Position numbers and translations under genes: made by a program
Shown: piece by piece, positions 17,088 to 25,460 of the stretch
How the letters are laid out: the number at the start of each line of letters is the position of its first letter
Position numbering within the stretch: position 1 is the first letter of the stretch
Origin: Pseudomonas sp. M47T1
Lineage (GTDB): Bacteria; Pseudomonadota; Gammaproteobacteria; Pseudomonadales; Pseudomonadaceae
Direction: 5' to 3'
NCBI RefSeq assembly: GCF_000263855.1
Contig: NZ_AJWX01000013.1
Location: forward strand, 62,001 to 126,000
DNA: 64,000 bases
The notes under the pieces: generated by a model
What the model was told of the DNA's origin: nothing
Database searches by the model: none
What the model saw: the letters and a program-made list of their open reading frames with translations, nothing else

Positions 17088-18011
17088 TCACAGCGCCGGG
17101 CCCTTGGGCTGGCCGTAGCCATTGGCCTTGAACAGCGCCTGGCCGTCTGCCGATTGCAGGTAGCTGACAAACGCCTTGGCACGGGCCGGGTCCGGGGCGT
17201 TTTTCAGCACGGCGGCGTAGAACACCAACGGCTGCGGGGTGACCACCTGGGCCGCGCCGTCCTTGCCGGGCAGGCTCAGGCTGACCGTGTCATACCAGTC
17301 GTGGGCAAACCCGGGGTTGCTGAGGTTGATCTCGTCCGGCAGCGCAATGTAGGGCAGCTTCGCCGACAGCGTCGCGCTTTCATAACCCGAGGCGGCGTCC
17401 ACCTGCCCCAACTCCAGGCGAGTCAGCAGGCCGCCTTCGCCAAACACCTGCTCGGGGTTCTGCTCGGCACCCAGCACCGCCCTGGCCAGGCCTGGCTGGT
17501 GGTAGTACTTTTCAGCCAGGCGCAGGGTAAAAATGATGTTCTGCCCTTGCGGGTCGGTGGCGGCATCCGTGCGCCCAAAGCGCAAGCCCGGGCTTTGCAG
17601 CACCTGCCACCAAGGCTGGGCAGCCGCCCCGTTCTGGGCGGCTGCCTGCAAGGCGCCGGCAAAGCGGCTTTTGGGGTTGTAGGCAATCACCATGCGCGTG
17701 CTGGCCACCGGCACGGCCTGGTCCACCAGCCCGGCCTGCTTGAGCACGTCGATAGGGCCCGGGGTAATGGACACAAACACGTCGGCCAGCACCTTCTTCG
17801 ACGCCAGCAACCGCGCCATTCCATAGGCACCCTGGCCCTGCCCCTGATAGGCCACGTGTTCGCGCTGAGCGAAACCGGGCCCCAGGGCCTTGTCCATGAC
17901 CACGCCCATGGAACCGGCGTACGCCACCTGGATCTTGTCCTCGGCATGGGCCGCCAACGCGCAGCCCATGGCCAGGCCGGTGAACAGCCACTGAACGGTC
18001 TTTCTCGACAT
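17088..18011 (-). CDS. Periplasmic substrate-binding protein, ModA/WtpA-like (molybdate/tungstate)
   Basis: A 307-aa periplasmic binding protein with a signal peptide ending at AAHA|ED. The mature start, IQVAYAGSMG, and the later segment ADVFVSITPGPIDVL follow the oxyanion-binding ModA/WtpA pattern. A ModE-like palindrome lies about 17 bp upstream of the ATG at 18011, which supports molybdate or tungstate rather than sulfate. It is co-transcribed with the permease. Anion specificity cannot be settled from sequence. Confidence 0.82.
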   Translation of the reverse strand: MSRKTVQWLFTGLAMGCALAAHAEDKIQVAYAGSMGVVMDKALGPGFAQREHVAYQGQGQGAYGMARLLASKKVLADVFVSITPGPIDVLKQAGLVDQAVPVASTRMVIAYNPKSRFAGALQAAAQNGAAAQPWWQVLQSPGLRFGRTDAATDPQGQNIIFTLRLAEKYYHQPGLARAVLGAEQNPEQVFGEGGLLTRLELGQVDAASGYESATLSAKLPYIALPDEINLSNPGFAHDWYDTVSLSLPGKDGAAQVVTPQPLVFYAAVLKNAPDPARAKAFVSYLQSADGQALFKANGYGQPKGPAL

Positions 18012-18027
18012 GCACACGCGCCCCCAA

Positions 18028-18053
18028 GCGCTATTTACGGTGTTATATAGCGC
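18028..18053. promoter_or_regulatory. ModE-like operator upstream of the binding-protein/permease operon
   Basis: CGCTATTTA (18029-18037), 6 nt, then TATATAGCG (18044-18052): inverted halves matching at 8 of 9 positions, with one more G/C pair outside. This is close to the known ModE consensus of CGTTATATA-like halves around a short spacer. Its position just before the start codon fits repression by molybdate-loaded ModE. Confidence 0.65.
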
Positions 18054-18095
18054 CGATGATATCGGGGTTTGTGCGGCTTGGGCAGGCACCCGTAC

Positions 18096-19298
18096 TCAGG
18101 CGATGGGAACCAGCGGGTCTGCGGCGGCCCAGGCGGCGTCACGATCGGCCGCCGGTGGGTAGATCCACACGGTGTTGATCTGGGTCTTCAGGGCCTTGGC
18201 CTCTTCGCGCACCAGTTTCACCTGGCGGTCCCAGCCTTCGGTGTACACCGCGCCCCAGGCGCCCAGGTCAAGGCAGGTCACGTACTTGGGCTGGCGGTAT
18301 GGCAGGGGCTCGACACCCAGCACCTGGGCCGCCACGTTGTGACCGCTGAAACGGCCGAGCATGATCGCGTGCTGACAGGTCATCAGCGCGTGGTTGCCCA
18401 GCTCGTCGGTGGCGGCATGGGCCACGTCACCCGTGGCGTAAATGTCGTGCTGACCAATGACCTTGAGGTTGACATCCACGTGCAGGCGCCCCAGGCCGTC
18501 ACGCTCGCCGGGCACCTGGGCCGTCAGGCCGTGGGCGCGCACACCGGTGGTCCAGATGACTGTATGAGCCTCGATGCACTGGCCATCTTCCAGGGTCACA
18601 CCTTGCGCATCCACGGCCACCACCGATGACTGCAACCGCCAGCTCACCCCCAGCGCGTCGCTGGCCTGGGCAATGGATTCGGCGATTTCGGCGCCCATGG
18701 AGGCGCCTACCTGCGCGCCGCGATCGACAATGATGACGTCGATGTTGGCCTGTTCACCGAGGATGGCCCGCAGCCGCCCCGGCATCTGCGTGGCGGTCTC
18801 GATACCGGTGAAACCGCCACCGGCGACGACCACGGTGTTGCGCCCACGGCTCTCGGGCTGCCGGGCCAAGGCTTTCAGGTGGTTTTCCAGGCGCACGGCC
18901 TGCTCGATCTGGTCCACGTCAAAGGCATGTTCGGCAACGCCGGGCGCGCCGGGCAGCGCCAGGCCACTGCCGGTGGCCAACACCAGTTTGTCGTAGCGGC
19001 AGACCTGGCTGGCACCGAAAGCATCGGTGTAGCGCACGCACTTGGCGGCCACATCGATGGCTTGCGCGGCGCCCTTGATGAAGTCCACGTCCACGGCGGC
19101 CAGCAGGTCGCCAATGGGCGCCGCCAGGCGGTGGGCGTCCGGCTCATAGAAGCGCGGGCGAATGCGCAGCTCGGCCTGGGGGGCAAGCACGCTTACACGG
19201 GTGTCGCGGTGACCATGCTGGTTGAACAGGCGGGTGGCGCCCAGGGCCGTCCACAGGCCACCGAAGCCAGCGCCGAGAATCAGGATGTGCTGTTTCAT
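18096..19298 (-). CDS. NADH dehydrogenase-like FAD oxidoreductase (NDH-2 family)
   Basis: A 400-aa two-dinucleotide-fold flavoprotein. FAD-binding LILGAGFGG is at the N-terminus, the NAD-binding VVAGGGFTGIE in the middle, and the second FAD motif (YATGDVAHA) towards the end. Size and layout fit type II NADH:quinone oxidoreductases and related pyridine-nucleotide oxidoreductases. The ATG at 19298 is chosen because the FAD motif normally starts within ten residues. Its promoter carries a palindrome overlapping the -10, next to a divergent Rrf2 regulator, so expression is probably controlled by a redox or NO signal. Confidence 0.85.
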   Translation of the reverse strand: MKQHILILGAGFGGLWTALGATRLFNQHGHRDTRVSVLAPQAELRIRPRFYEPDAHRLAAPIGDLLAAVDVDFIKGAAQAIDVAAKCVRYTDAFGASQVCRYDKLVLATGSGLALPGAPGVAEHAFDVDQIEQAVRLENHLKALARQPESRGRNTVVVAGGGFTGIETATQMPGRLRAILGEQANIDVIIVDRGAQVGASMGAEIAESIAQASDALGVSWRLQSSVVAVDAQGVTLEDGQCIEAHTVIWTTGVRAHGLTAQVPGERDGLGRLHVDVNLKVIGQHDIYATGDVAHAATDELGNHALMTCQHAIMLGRFSGHNVAAQVLGVEPLPYRQPKYVTCLDLGAWGAVYTEGWDRQVKLVREEAKALKTQINTVWIYPPAADRDAAWAAADPLVPIA

Positions 19299-19340
19299 GT
19301 GTCGCTCCACGAGGAGAGGTGCCGATCGATGGCGCCTCAA

Positions 19341-19377
19341 TAACTACGACTATATTGGTCGTAGTTAATTTTGACAA
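19341..19377 (-). promoter_or_regulatory. Promoter of the NDH-2-like gene with embedded Rrf2-type operator
   Basis: Minus-strand -35 TTGTCA (19377-19372), a 17-nt spacer and -10 TATAGT (19354-19349). A perfect 10-bp inverted repeat, TAACTACGAC (19341-19350) and GTCGTAGTTA (19358-19367) with 7 nt between, covers the -10 and most of the spacer. Binding there would block polymerase. Rrf2 sites of this dyad form are known. Confidence 0.72.
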
Positions 19378-19458
19378 GCGACCTCTCATCGAATGGGTTG
19401 CTTTGCCTCTGGGCGATAGTCAGCGCTAGAATGGCGACTTATTCAGTCGGAGATTCCC

Positions 19459-19986
19459 ATGTCGCTCTACAGCGCGGGTGTTGAATACGGCATCCATTGC
19501 CTGATTTTCCTGGTCGGCGCCGGTGGCGACAGCCGCGAGGCCAGCGTGCGCGACTTGGCACAGCTGCAAGGCGTGCCTCAGGATTACCTGGCAAAAATCT
19601 TTACCAAACTGGCCAAGGCGCACCTGGTGGTGGCGACTGAAGGTGTGCGCGGGGGCTTCCGCCTCGCCAGGCCGGCCGATGAGGTCAGCCTGCTGGACGT
19701 GGTCAACGCCATCGACGGGCGCAAGTCGATTTTTGATTGCCGGGAAATTCGTGGCCGCTGCGCGCTGTTCGACGGCGCCCCGCCCGCCTGGGCCCTGGAC
19801 GGCCCGTGTGCGGTGCATGGCGCCATGCAAACCGCGCAGCAACGCATGGAGCAAGCGCTGGCGCAACAGACCATCCTCGACCTGTCACGCCGCGTAGCGC
19901 GCAAGGCGCCGGCCGAGTTTGGCAGCCAGGTGGACGACTGGATGGAAGGCCGCCGCGACCGCAAGATCCAGACCACGAACCTGTAG
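19459..19986 (+). CDS. Rrf2-family transcriptional regulator
   Basis: A 175-aa Rrf2-family repressor: the winged helix is visible in SVRDLAQLQGVPQDYLAKIF and the wing in GVRGGFRLARP. Three cysteines follow in the family's cluster-loop region (FDCREIRGRC and later GPC), so an iron-sulfur cluster or thiol sensor is likely. The tail is longer than in IscR or NsrR. It is divergent from the NDH-2-like flavoprotein and the palindrome between them is the obvious target. A short D/R-rich C-terminus has no recognised function. Confidence 0.88.
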   Translation: MSLYSAGVEYGIHCLIFLVGAGGDSREASVRDLAQLQGVPQDYLAKIFTKLAKAHLVVATEGVRGGFRLARPADEVSLLDVVNAIDGRKSIFDCREIRGRCALFDGAPPAWALDGPCAVHGAMQTAQQRMEQALAQQTILDLSRRVARKAPAEFGSQVDDWMEGRRDRKIQTTNL

Positions 19987-20088
19987 TCCGTGTAGCCGCC
20001 GCCCTGGGCTGCGCGGATCTTGGCATGCGCTGTAGATCTTCAGCGAGGCTGATGCCCAGCGCAGCGTTCGGCAGCCGCTACCCGCTTG

Positions 20089-21720
20089 TCACACCCGGAA
20101 CCGGCGCAACACCCCGTCCAACTGCTGGCTCAGGGCCTTGAGCTGCACGCTGGCGGTGTTGGACTGCTCGGCGGCCAGCGCCGCGCTGCGTGACAGTTCG
20201 GCGGCCTGGGTGACGTTCTGGTTGATATCCTCCACCACGTGGGACTGCTGCAGGGTGGCGCTGGCAATGGATGCATTCAGACCGTTGAGTTTATTCAGTG
20301 CCTGACTGATCGACGTCAGGCTGCGCCCGGCCAGGTTGGCCTGTTCAATGGTCAGGTGCGAGGCGCGGCTGCTGTCGCCGATCACTTTCACCGCAGCGTC
20401 GGAATGACGTTGCAGGCGTTCGATCATGCCCTGGATCTCCGCGGTCGATTTCTGCGTGCGCTGGGCCAGCAGCCGCACTTCGTCGGCCACCACGGCAAAG
20501 CCACGGCCCTGCTCCCCCGCCCGGGCGGCCTCGATGGCGGCGTTGAGGGCCAGCAGGTTGGTCTGTTCGGCAATGGAACTGATGACGTCCAGCACGCTGC
20601 CGATCTGTGTGCTTTCGCTGGCCAACGTGCGGATGACCTCGACCGCCTGGTCAATGGTGCCGGACAACTGGTCGATCTGCCGCAGGCTGCCGTCGATATT
20701 GGCCTGGCCGCGCTGCGCCTCGGATTCGGCATCGCGCATTTCGCTGGCGGCATGCTCGGCGTTCTTCGCCACGTCCTGCACACCGTAGGTCACCTGGTTG
20801 ACCGCCGTGGCCACCAACTCCATTTGCTGGGACTGTTGCTGGCTGCGTGCCTGGGCCTGGTCGGCATCCACGCCCAACTCGCCCGACGCCTGGCCCAGCC
20901 GCGTGGCGGACTGCTGCAACTCGCTGACCACCTGGCGCAGGGTGGCCACAAAGGCATTGAAATGCCGGGCCAGTTGCGTGACTTCGTCGCTGCCCTGCTC
21001 TTCCAGGCGCCGGGTCAGGTCACTGTCGCCGCTGGCGATGTTGGCCATGGCCTGCACTGCGGCGTTCAACGGCTGGATGATGCTGCGGGCAATCAGGGTC
21101 AGCAGCGCGGCCATGATCAGGATAATGCCCACGGTGATTGCGCTGGCTTTCAGCACCTGTTGATGGAACTCGGCCTCCACGTCATCCACGTACACGCCCG
21201 AACCGATGATCCAGCCCCAAGGCGCGAACAGGCTGATGTAAGAGGTCTTTTCCACCGGCTCGCTGGCGCCGGGCTTGGGCCAGCGGTAATTGACCATGCC
21301 CGCGCCCTGGGCCTTGGCCACCTTGACCATGGCGTTGAACACCTCGACACCGTCCGGGTCTTTCACCTGGGACAGGTCCTGGCCCACCAGCTTGGGGTTG
21401 GCCGGGTGCATGATCATCACCGGCCGCAGGTCGTTTATCCAGAAGTAGTCGGTCTGGTTGTAGCGCAGGCCGCGAATTGCCTCCATGGCCTGGGCCTGGG
21501 CCTGCTCGCGGGTCAGTGTGCCGGCGGTCTCCAGGCCGTGGTAGTAGGCCAGCAGGCCGCTGGCGGTCTGCACCACGTGCATGGTTTTCTGCGCCTTGGC
21601 GTCGTACAGGTCGTCGTGTATCTGCTTGACCATCGCCGCGGCCATCGCGCACAGCATCAACGCCGCGACGATCAGGATCAGCCACAAACGCCCGCTGATC
21701 GATAGATTGCGCATTTTCAT
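20089..21720 (-). CDS. Methyl-accepting chemotaxis protein with periplasmic sCache_2 domain
   Basis: A 543-aa chemoreceptor: an N-terminal membrane segment (about 11-33), a periplasmic single Cache domain (about 35-185, with [15 protein letters not shown] and [14 protein letters not shown]), a second membrane segment (about 192-212), a HAMP region ([19 protein letters not shown]) and the signalling hairpin with [19 protein letters not shown]. The C-terminus lacks a CheR-binding pentapeptide. sCache_2 receptors often sense small carboxylic acids, but the ligand here is not predictable. ATG 21720 is used; an ATG two codons later is possible. It stands alone, convergent with the Rrf2 gene. Confidence 0.92.
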   Translation of the reverse strand: MKMRNLSISGRLWLILIVAALMLCAMAAAMVKQIHDDLYDAKAQKTMHVVQTASGLLAYYHGLETAGTLTREQAQAQAMEAIRGLRYNQTDYFWINDLRPVMIMHPANPKLVGQDLSQVKDPDGVEVFNAMVKVAKAQGAGMVNYRWPKPGASEPVEKTSYISLFAPWGWIIGSGVYVDDVEAEFHQQVLKASAITVGIILIMAALLTLIARSIIQPLNAAVQAMANIASGDSDLTRRLEEQGSDEVTQLARHFNAFVATLRQVVSELQQSATRLGQASGELGVDADQAQARSQQQSQQMELVATAVNQVTYGVQDVAKNAEHAASEMRDAESEAQRGQANIDGSLRQIDQLSGTIDQAVEVIRTLASESTQIGSVLDVISSIAEQTNLLALNAAIEAARAGEQGRGFAVVADEVRLLAQRTQKSTAEIQGMIERLQRHSDAAVKVIGDSSRASHLTIEQANLAGRSLTSISQALNKLNGLNASIASATLQQSHVVEDINQNVTQAAELSRSAALAAEQSNTASVQLKALSQQLDGVLRRFRV

Positions 21721-21829
21721 GTCCGCTACTCCGTGCCTTGCTCTTGTTATTAGCAAGGCATCGGCATGGGTGGAGTGAACTGAAGGGCAGTACCGGTAAA
21801 CGGCAGGATCGTCGTGGCGCAGTTGTTTT

Positions 21830-21899
21830 TGTGGGCGCTGGCTGCCAGCGAGCTTTCAGGCGTCGAAAAGCTCGCTGGCAAGCCAAGCCAGCTCCCACA
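21830..21899. repeat. REP-type palindromic repeat
   Basis: The inner perfect arms are TGCCAGCGAGCTTT (21843-21856) and AAAGCTCGCTGGCA (21867-21880). Outer arms, TGTGGGCGCTGGC and GCCAGCTCCCACA, extend the stem with few mismatches. The TGTGGGAGCTGGCTTG-type edge is the familiar repeat of fluorescens-group genomes. It lies between the chemoreceptor and a small gene. Confidence 0.75.
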
Positions 21900-21910
21900 G
21901 AAAACAGTGA

Positions 21911-22315
21911 TCAGGCGTTGTCGGCGGCGATTTCGTCGGAGGCGGCCACGTAGTCGGTCTGGAATTCGGCGGATTCGATCCACGCCAGGGCCTGGGTTTC
22001 ATCGGCGCCGGCCGACCACTCGCGGTATTCCATCAGGGCGGCAAGAATGAAGTCCATGGCGCCCTCTTCGCCTTCCTGTTCGAACACCAGCACCAGCAGC
22101 GGGTGGGACAGGAACGCCTTGCACATGGCTTGCTGGCTGATGGCTTCGGCGTCGCGCATCAATTTGAACAGATCGGTGAGGTCTACCGATTCAAAATCGA
22201 TGCGCTGGTCGTTGGGGTCCAGTTCGACTTCGGGCGCGGCGCGCTTGACGCGGTTCTGCTTGGCCTTGGTCTTGGCGCGGGCGGCGCGTTTGTCTTGCTT
22301 GTGGGTGGAGGCCAT
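21911..22315 (-). CDS. Conserved hypothetical protein
   Basis: A 134-aa soluble protein of unknown function. The first 30 residues are very basic (KQDKRAARAKTKAKQNRVKR) and the rest is acidic and helical with aromatic Trp/Tyr residues, so the N-terminus could bind nucleic acid or be disordered. No signal peptide, membrane segment or enzyme motif is seen. The ATG at 22315 is preferred over an upstream one at 22351 because the basic start is the likely conserved end. It is not in an evident operon. Confidence 0.7.
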   Translation of the reverse strand: MASTHKQDKRAARAKTKAKQNRVKRAAPEVELDPNDQRIDFESVDLTDLFKLMRDAEAISQQAMCKAFLSHPLLVLVFEQEGEEGAMDFILAALMEYREWSAGADETQALAWIESAEFQTDYVAASDEIAADNA

Positions 22316-22488
22316 GGGGGCGCTGTTCCGTAATGCGGGAAAAACGCCCATCTTACCGCAACCAGCCCCTCACGGTCAGGACCGCGCTGCTGTTGCTGTT
22401 GCGGTTAGCCCTTGCGGGGGCCTGGCGCTTTACAGGGCCTCACATCAAAAGCCGGATCAAAAGCCACGCCAGAAACAATCGCCTGCTT

Positions 22489-22905
22489 TCAGCCCTTGGC
22501 GAGCTGAAATCGACGGGTGTCGGTGGCCAGGCGTCGGGCGGCGTCCTTCAGGGTGTCGGGGCATGGCAGGTCAGTGATGCGGGCAATCAGCCGCACATTG
22601 TTGCCCAGGGCATTGGCCGCTGGCTGCAGCATGGTTTTCATCTGGTGCGCAACCTTGAAAATGGCCTCGGCGCCATGAGCATCAAAATCACCATGCAACT
22701 CCAGATACTGACCACTGCGATCATGATGAATCTGCAAATGATAGCGCCGCGACCCGTCGCTGCCGCCACTGCCCAGCAACACCGGGGTAAATCCGCGCCC
22801 CAGGTAGGCACGCAGTTGATCTTGCAACGCATCCTGGACATTGACCGGCACTTCTTCCACCAGGCGCCGGGGCGGCCGCGCCTTGAGCTTGCGCTTGAGC
22901 CTCAT
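22489..22905 (-). CDS. Hypothetical protein coupled to a small upstream gene
   Basis: A 138-aa protein that I do not recognise. It begins with a basic stretch (MRLKRKLKARPPRR), followed by a mixed alpha/beta region with GSGGSDGSRRYHLQIHHDRS and HGDFDAHGAEAIFKVAHQMK. No signal peptide or membrane segment is present. Its ATG overlaps the stop of the upstream 69-aa gene as ATGA, so the two are made together. This overlap, normal codon use and a clear upstream ribosome site make it a real gene. Confidence 0.65.
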   Translation of the reverse strand: MRLKRKLKARPPRRLVEEVPVNVQDALQDQLRAYLGRGFTPVLLGSGGSDGSRRYHLQIHHDRSGQYLELHGDFDAHGAEAIFKVAHQMKTMLQPAANALGNNVRLIARITDLPCPDTLKDAARRLATDTRRFQLAKG

Positions 22906-23111
22906 AGCCCACCCTCCACCGCCTGCCATGGCAGTTGCACCGCCACCGGGTGGCCAAAACCAAAGGCGTAGCCAGCCACTTGGGTTTGCACCACGTTGAA
23001 GTCGCAATAGGTGCTGAATGCGGGGAATACCGGCGCTGCCGAATAGGCGCTGCGCAGCACTTTATGGTCCAGCAGGAAGGTCAAGCCAACGGAACGTATC
23101 AGGTCTTTCAT
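22902..23111 (-). CDS. Small hypothetical protein, first of a coupled pair
   Basis: A 69-aa protein of unknown function starting at ATG 23111, with GGAGG close before it on the minus strand. It has no clear membrane segment or metal motif; the middle is aromatic and hydrophobic (SAAPVFPAFSTYCDF). Its stop overlaps the start of the 138-aa gene. The good ribosome site and coupling support it despite its size. Confidence 0.55.
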   Translation of the reverse strand: MKDLIRSVGLTFLLDHKVLRSAYSAAPVFPAFSTYCDFNVVQTQVAGYAFGFGHPVAVQLPWQAVEGGL

Positions 23112-23291
23112 CTCTACCTCCAAAGCCTATTCTCCATTGCGCCTGGCGCTTCATGCGCAACGGGCGCCTCTGGCCAAAGCTTAAGCGGGGAGCAGGTTCA
23201 AGGCGGTCAAGGCCATGTAATATTGGGTAAAGATACGTATTTAGCCGTGGCGCAAAACGTGTAGCCTGGCGGCAGCGGCTATACCACGGGT

Positions 23292-24557
23292 TCAGGCGCG
23301 GCGTGGCAGGTGGATGGCCACGCTCAGGCCGCCTTCGGGCAGGTTGCTGGCGCTGATGCGCCCACCATGTAGCTCTACCGCGCGCTGGGCGATGGCCAGG
23401 CCCAGGCCGAAGCCTGCAGCCGGCTGGGCGACACCGCGCTCGAAGGGGCTGAAGATGCTCTGCAACCGATGGTGTTCAACCCCCGGTCCCTGGTCGGTGA
23501 TGCGCACGGTCAGGCTGTCGCCGGCGGCGTTGGCCACGGCCACCACCCGCACCGTGGTGGACGGCCAGGTGTAGCGCACGGCATTGCGTACCACGTTCTC
23601 GAAACAGCGGTACAGCAACTCGCCGTTCACGCAGCTGACGAAACTCTCTGGGGCATCGAGCTGCACCGTGCAGTGCTTGATGCCTGCCTCGAACTGCGCG
23701 TCCTCAACGATATCGGCCAGCAGTTCGATCACGTCCAGCCGTTCGCTGTCCAGGCTTTCAGGACGGCCCTGGACCCGCGCCAAGGTCAGCAGTTCTTCTA
23801 TCAGGATATCGATGCGCTCGGACTCGCGTTCGATACGCCCGAGCATTTCCAGGCGGTGCGGGTCCTGCAACAATAGGCCGATGGCCGCGCGCATGCGCGT
23901 CAGCGGTGAGCGCAGCTCATGGGAGATGTCGTGCAGCAGATGCTGCTGGGCGTCCACCAGCAGCTTGAGCTGGGTGGCCATGCGGTCGCAGTCTTCGGCC
24001 AGGTCGACGATCTCGTCGCGGCGCCGGCCCATGATCGGCTTGACCCGCGTGTCGAAACGGCCTTGGGCGACGCTGTGCATGGCCCTGCGCAGGTGCACCA
24101 GCGGCCACACCAGGTAGTACGCCAGGTACCAGCTGAACAGCGCACTCATGATGGTACCCACGACCAGCGGAATGGCGTGGCTGGGGCCCTTGCCTTCAGG
24201 CGAGCCGGGGTTCTGCGGAGCACGCAGCCATACCACGCGGCCGTCCTTGGCCGTCACCTTCAGGTTGTACTTGTCGGCCGGCACGGGCTTGCCGGCGAGT
24301 AGTTGGCCTTGCTGGTCGTACAAGCCGATCTGTTGGCCATGCAGGTCATCGGCCCATACCGTCAGCAACGGCTCGCCGGCCTCCACGCCAAACCGCTCAA
24401 TCACGTGCTGGGTATTGAAGAACACCGTGCCGATCTGCGGGTCGCCGGGGAAGAAGCGGCCGATCAGCAAAATCGCCAGCCCCGCCAGGAAAGTCAGGCT
24501 GGTGGCCAGCCAGAAGGCCAGGAACAACTTCCAGAACAGCCGGCTGGGCCTGATCAT
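23292..24557 (-). CDS. Sensor histidine kinase, CpxA/RstB-like
   Basis: A 421-aa membrane histidine kinase: N-terminal membrane segment (about 9-35), a periplasmic domain of roughly 100 residues, a second membrane segment near 128-150, HAMP, then H-box HDISHELRSPLTRMRAA and ATP-binding motifs NAVRYT, DQGPGVE and GFGLGLAIA. Domain sizes and an adjacent OmpR-type regulator fit CpxA/RstB-type envelope-stress sensors. The start overlaps the regulator's stop by 4 bp. The divergent neighbour is a BamA-family outer-membrane protein, which suits an envelope-sensing role; that link is inference. Confidence 0.88.
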   Translation of the reverse strand: MIRPSRLFWKLFLAFWLATSLTFLAGLAILLIGRFFPGDPQIGTVFFNTQHVIERFGVEAGEPLLTVWADDLHGQQIGLYDQQGQLLAGKPVPADKYNLKVTAKDGRVVWLRAPQNPGSPEGKGPSHAIPLVVGTIMSALFSWYLAYYLVWPLVHLRRAMHSVAQGRFDTRVKPIMGRRRDEIVDLAEDCDRMATQLKLLVDAQQHLLHDISHELRSPLTRMRAAIGLLLQDPHRLEMLGRIERESERIDILIEELLTLARVQGRPESLDSERLDVIELLADIVEDAQFEAGIKHCTVQLDAPESFVSCVNGELLYRCFENVVRNAVRYTWPSTTVRVVAVANAAGDSLTVRITDQGPGVEHHRLQSIFSPFERGVAQPAAGFGLGLAIAQRAVELHGGRISASNLPEGGLSVAIHLPRRA

Positions 24558-25237
24558 TCGGCGATCAACAGGTAGCCCAGCCCACGCACGCTCTGAATCC
24601 AGGCCTTGGCGTCGTCACGGGGGCCCAGTTTCTGGCGGATGCTGCTGATGTGCACGTCGATGCGCCGGTCATAGCGGGTCAATGGCCGCCCCAGGGCGTT
24701 GATGGACAGGTTCTGCTTGGTGACCACCTGGCCGGCATACCGGGCCAGTTCTTCCAGCAGGCTGAATTCGGTGCTGGTCAGGTCCAGGCTACTGCCTTGC
24801 CAATGGGCCTGGCGCTTGCCGGGCCACAGCACCAAGGCGCCGGTGCGGATGGTGTCGGCAATCGGTGCATCCTGGGGCTGCACCCGGCGCATGATGGCGC
24901 GCAGCCGGGCCACCAGCTCGCCGGGGGAACTGGGCTTGGGCACATAGTCGTCGGCGCCCAGTTCAAGGCCGGTGATCTTGTCGATGTTGTCGCCGCGCGC
25001 GGTCAGCAACAGCACCGGCACCTGGCTGCTGGCGCGGATGCGGCGCAGCACCTCGATGCCCGACAGGCGCGGCAGCATCACGTCCAGCACCACAATGCTG
25101 TAGCGCCCGGACAGCGCCTGCACTTCGCCCTCCTCGCCGGTGTGCACGGCGGTGGCGCAGAAACCCTCACGCGCCAGGTACTCGCTGAGCATTTCGGTCA
25201 GTTCCTCGTCATCGTCCACCAGCAATACGGAAATCAT
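24554..25237 (-). CDS. OmpR-family response regulator, CpxR-like
   Basis: A 227-aa response regulator. The receiver has the acidic cluster LLVDDDEE, phospho-acceptor in VVLDVMLP and Lys in VPKPSSPGELVAR; the C-terminal winged helix shows LTSTEFSLLEEL and the wing SVRGLGYLL. It is the first gene of the pair with the histidine kinase and is divergent from the BamA-family gene. A CpxR-type half-site pair lies in the shared promoter region. The CpxR assignment rests on overall resemblance and context. Confidence 0.88.
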   Translation of the reverse strand: MISVLLVDDDEELTEMLSEYLAREGFCATAVHTGEEGEVQALSGRYSIVVLDVMLPRLSGIEVLRRIRASSQVPVLLLTARGDNIDKITGLELGADDYVPKPSSPGELVARLRAIMRRVQPQDAPIADTIRTGALVLWPGKRQAHWQGSSLDLTSTEFSLLEELARYAGQVVTKQNLSINALGRPLTRYDRRIDVHISSIRQKLGPRDDAKAWIQSVRGLGYLLIAE

Positions 25238-25309
25238 GGCGCGCTCTTGAATGAATGTGCGTGGATTATCACCGTAGTCCCTATGGCCGTCACCGCAACT
25301 TGCCCAACC

Positions 25310-25324
25310 TTTACCTAACTTGAC
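25310..25324. promoter_or_regulatory. Possible CpxR-type binding site
   Basis: TTTAC-CTAAC-TTGAC on the plus strand reads GTCAA-N5-GTAAA on the other, one mismatch from the tandem GTAAA-N5-GTAAA CpxR box. It lies between the response regulator and the BamA-family gene. Such short patterns occur by chance, so support is modest. Confidence 0.35.
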
Positions 25325-25460
25325 ATTCGGTTAACCGCACCGAACTTCCCGGCCTTTTATGCTTCACCCCCCAAGCCAAGCGACCGCGCGGCGCCTTGCC
25401 TTACCGCGGGCCGTGCGGTGCGTTTGGGCTGTCTGTCGAAGCGTCCTGGAACCTGTCCTG

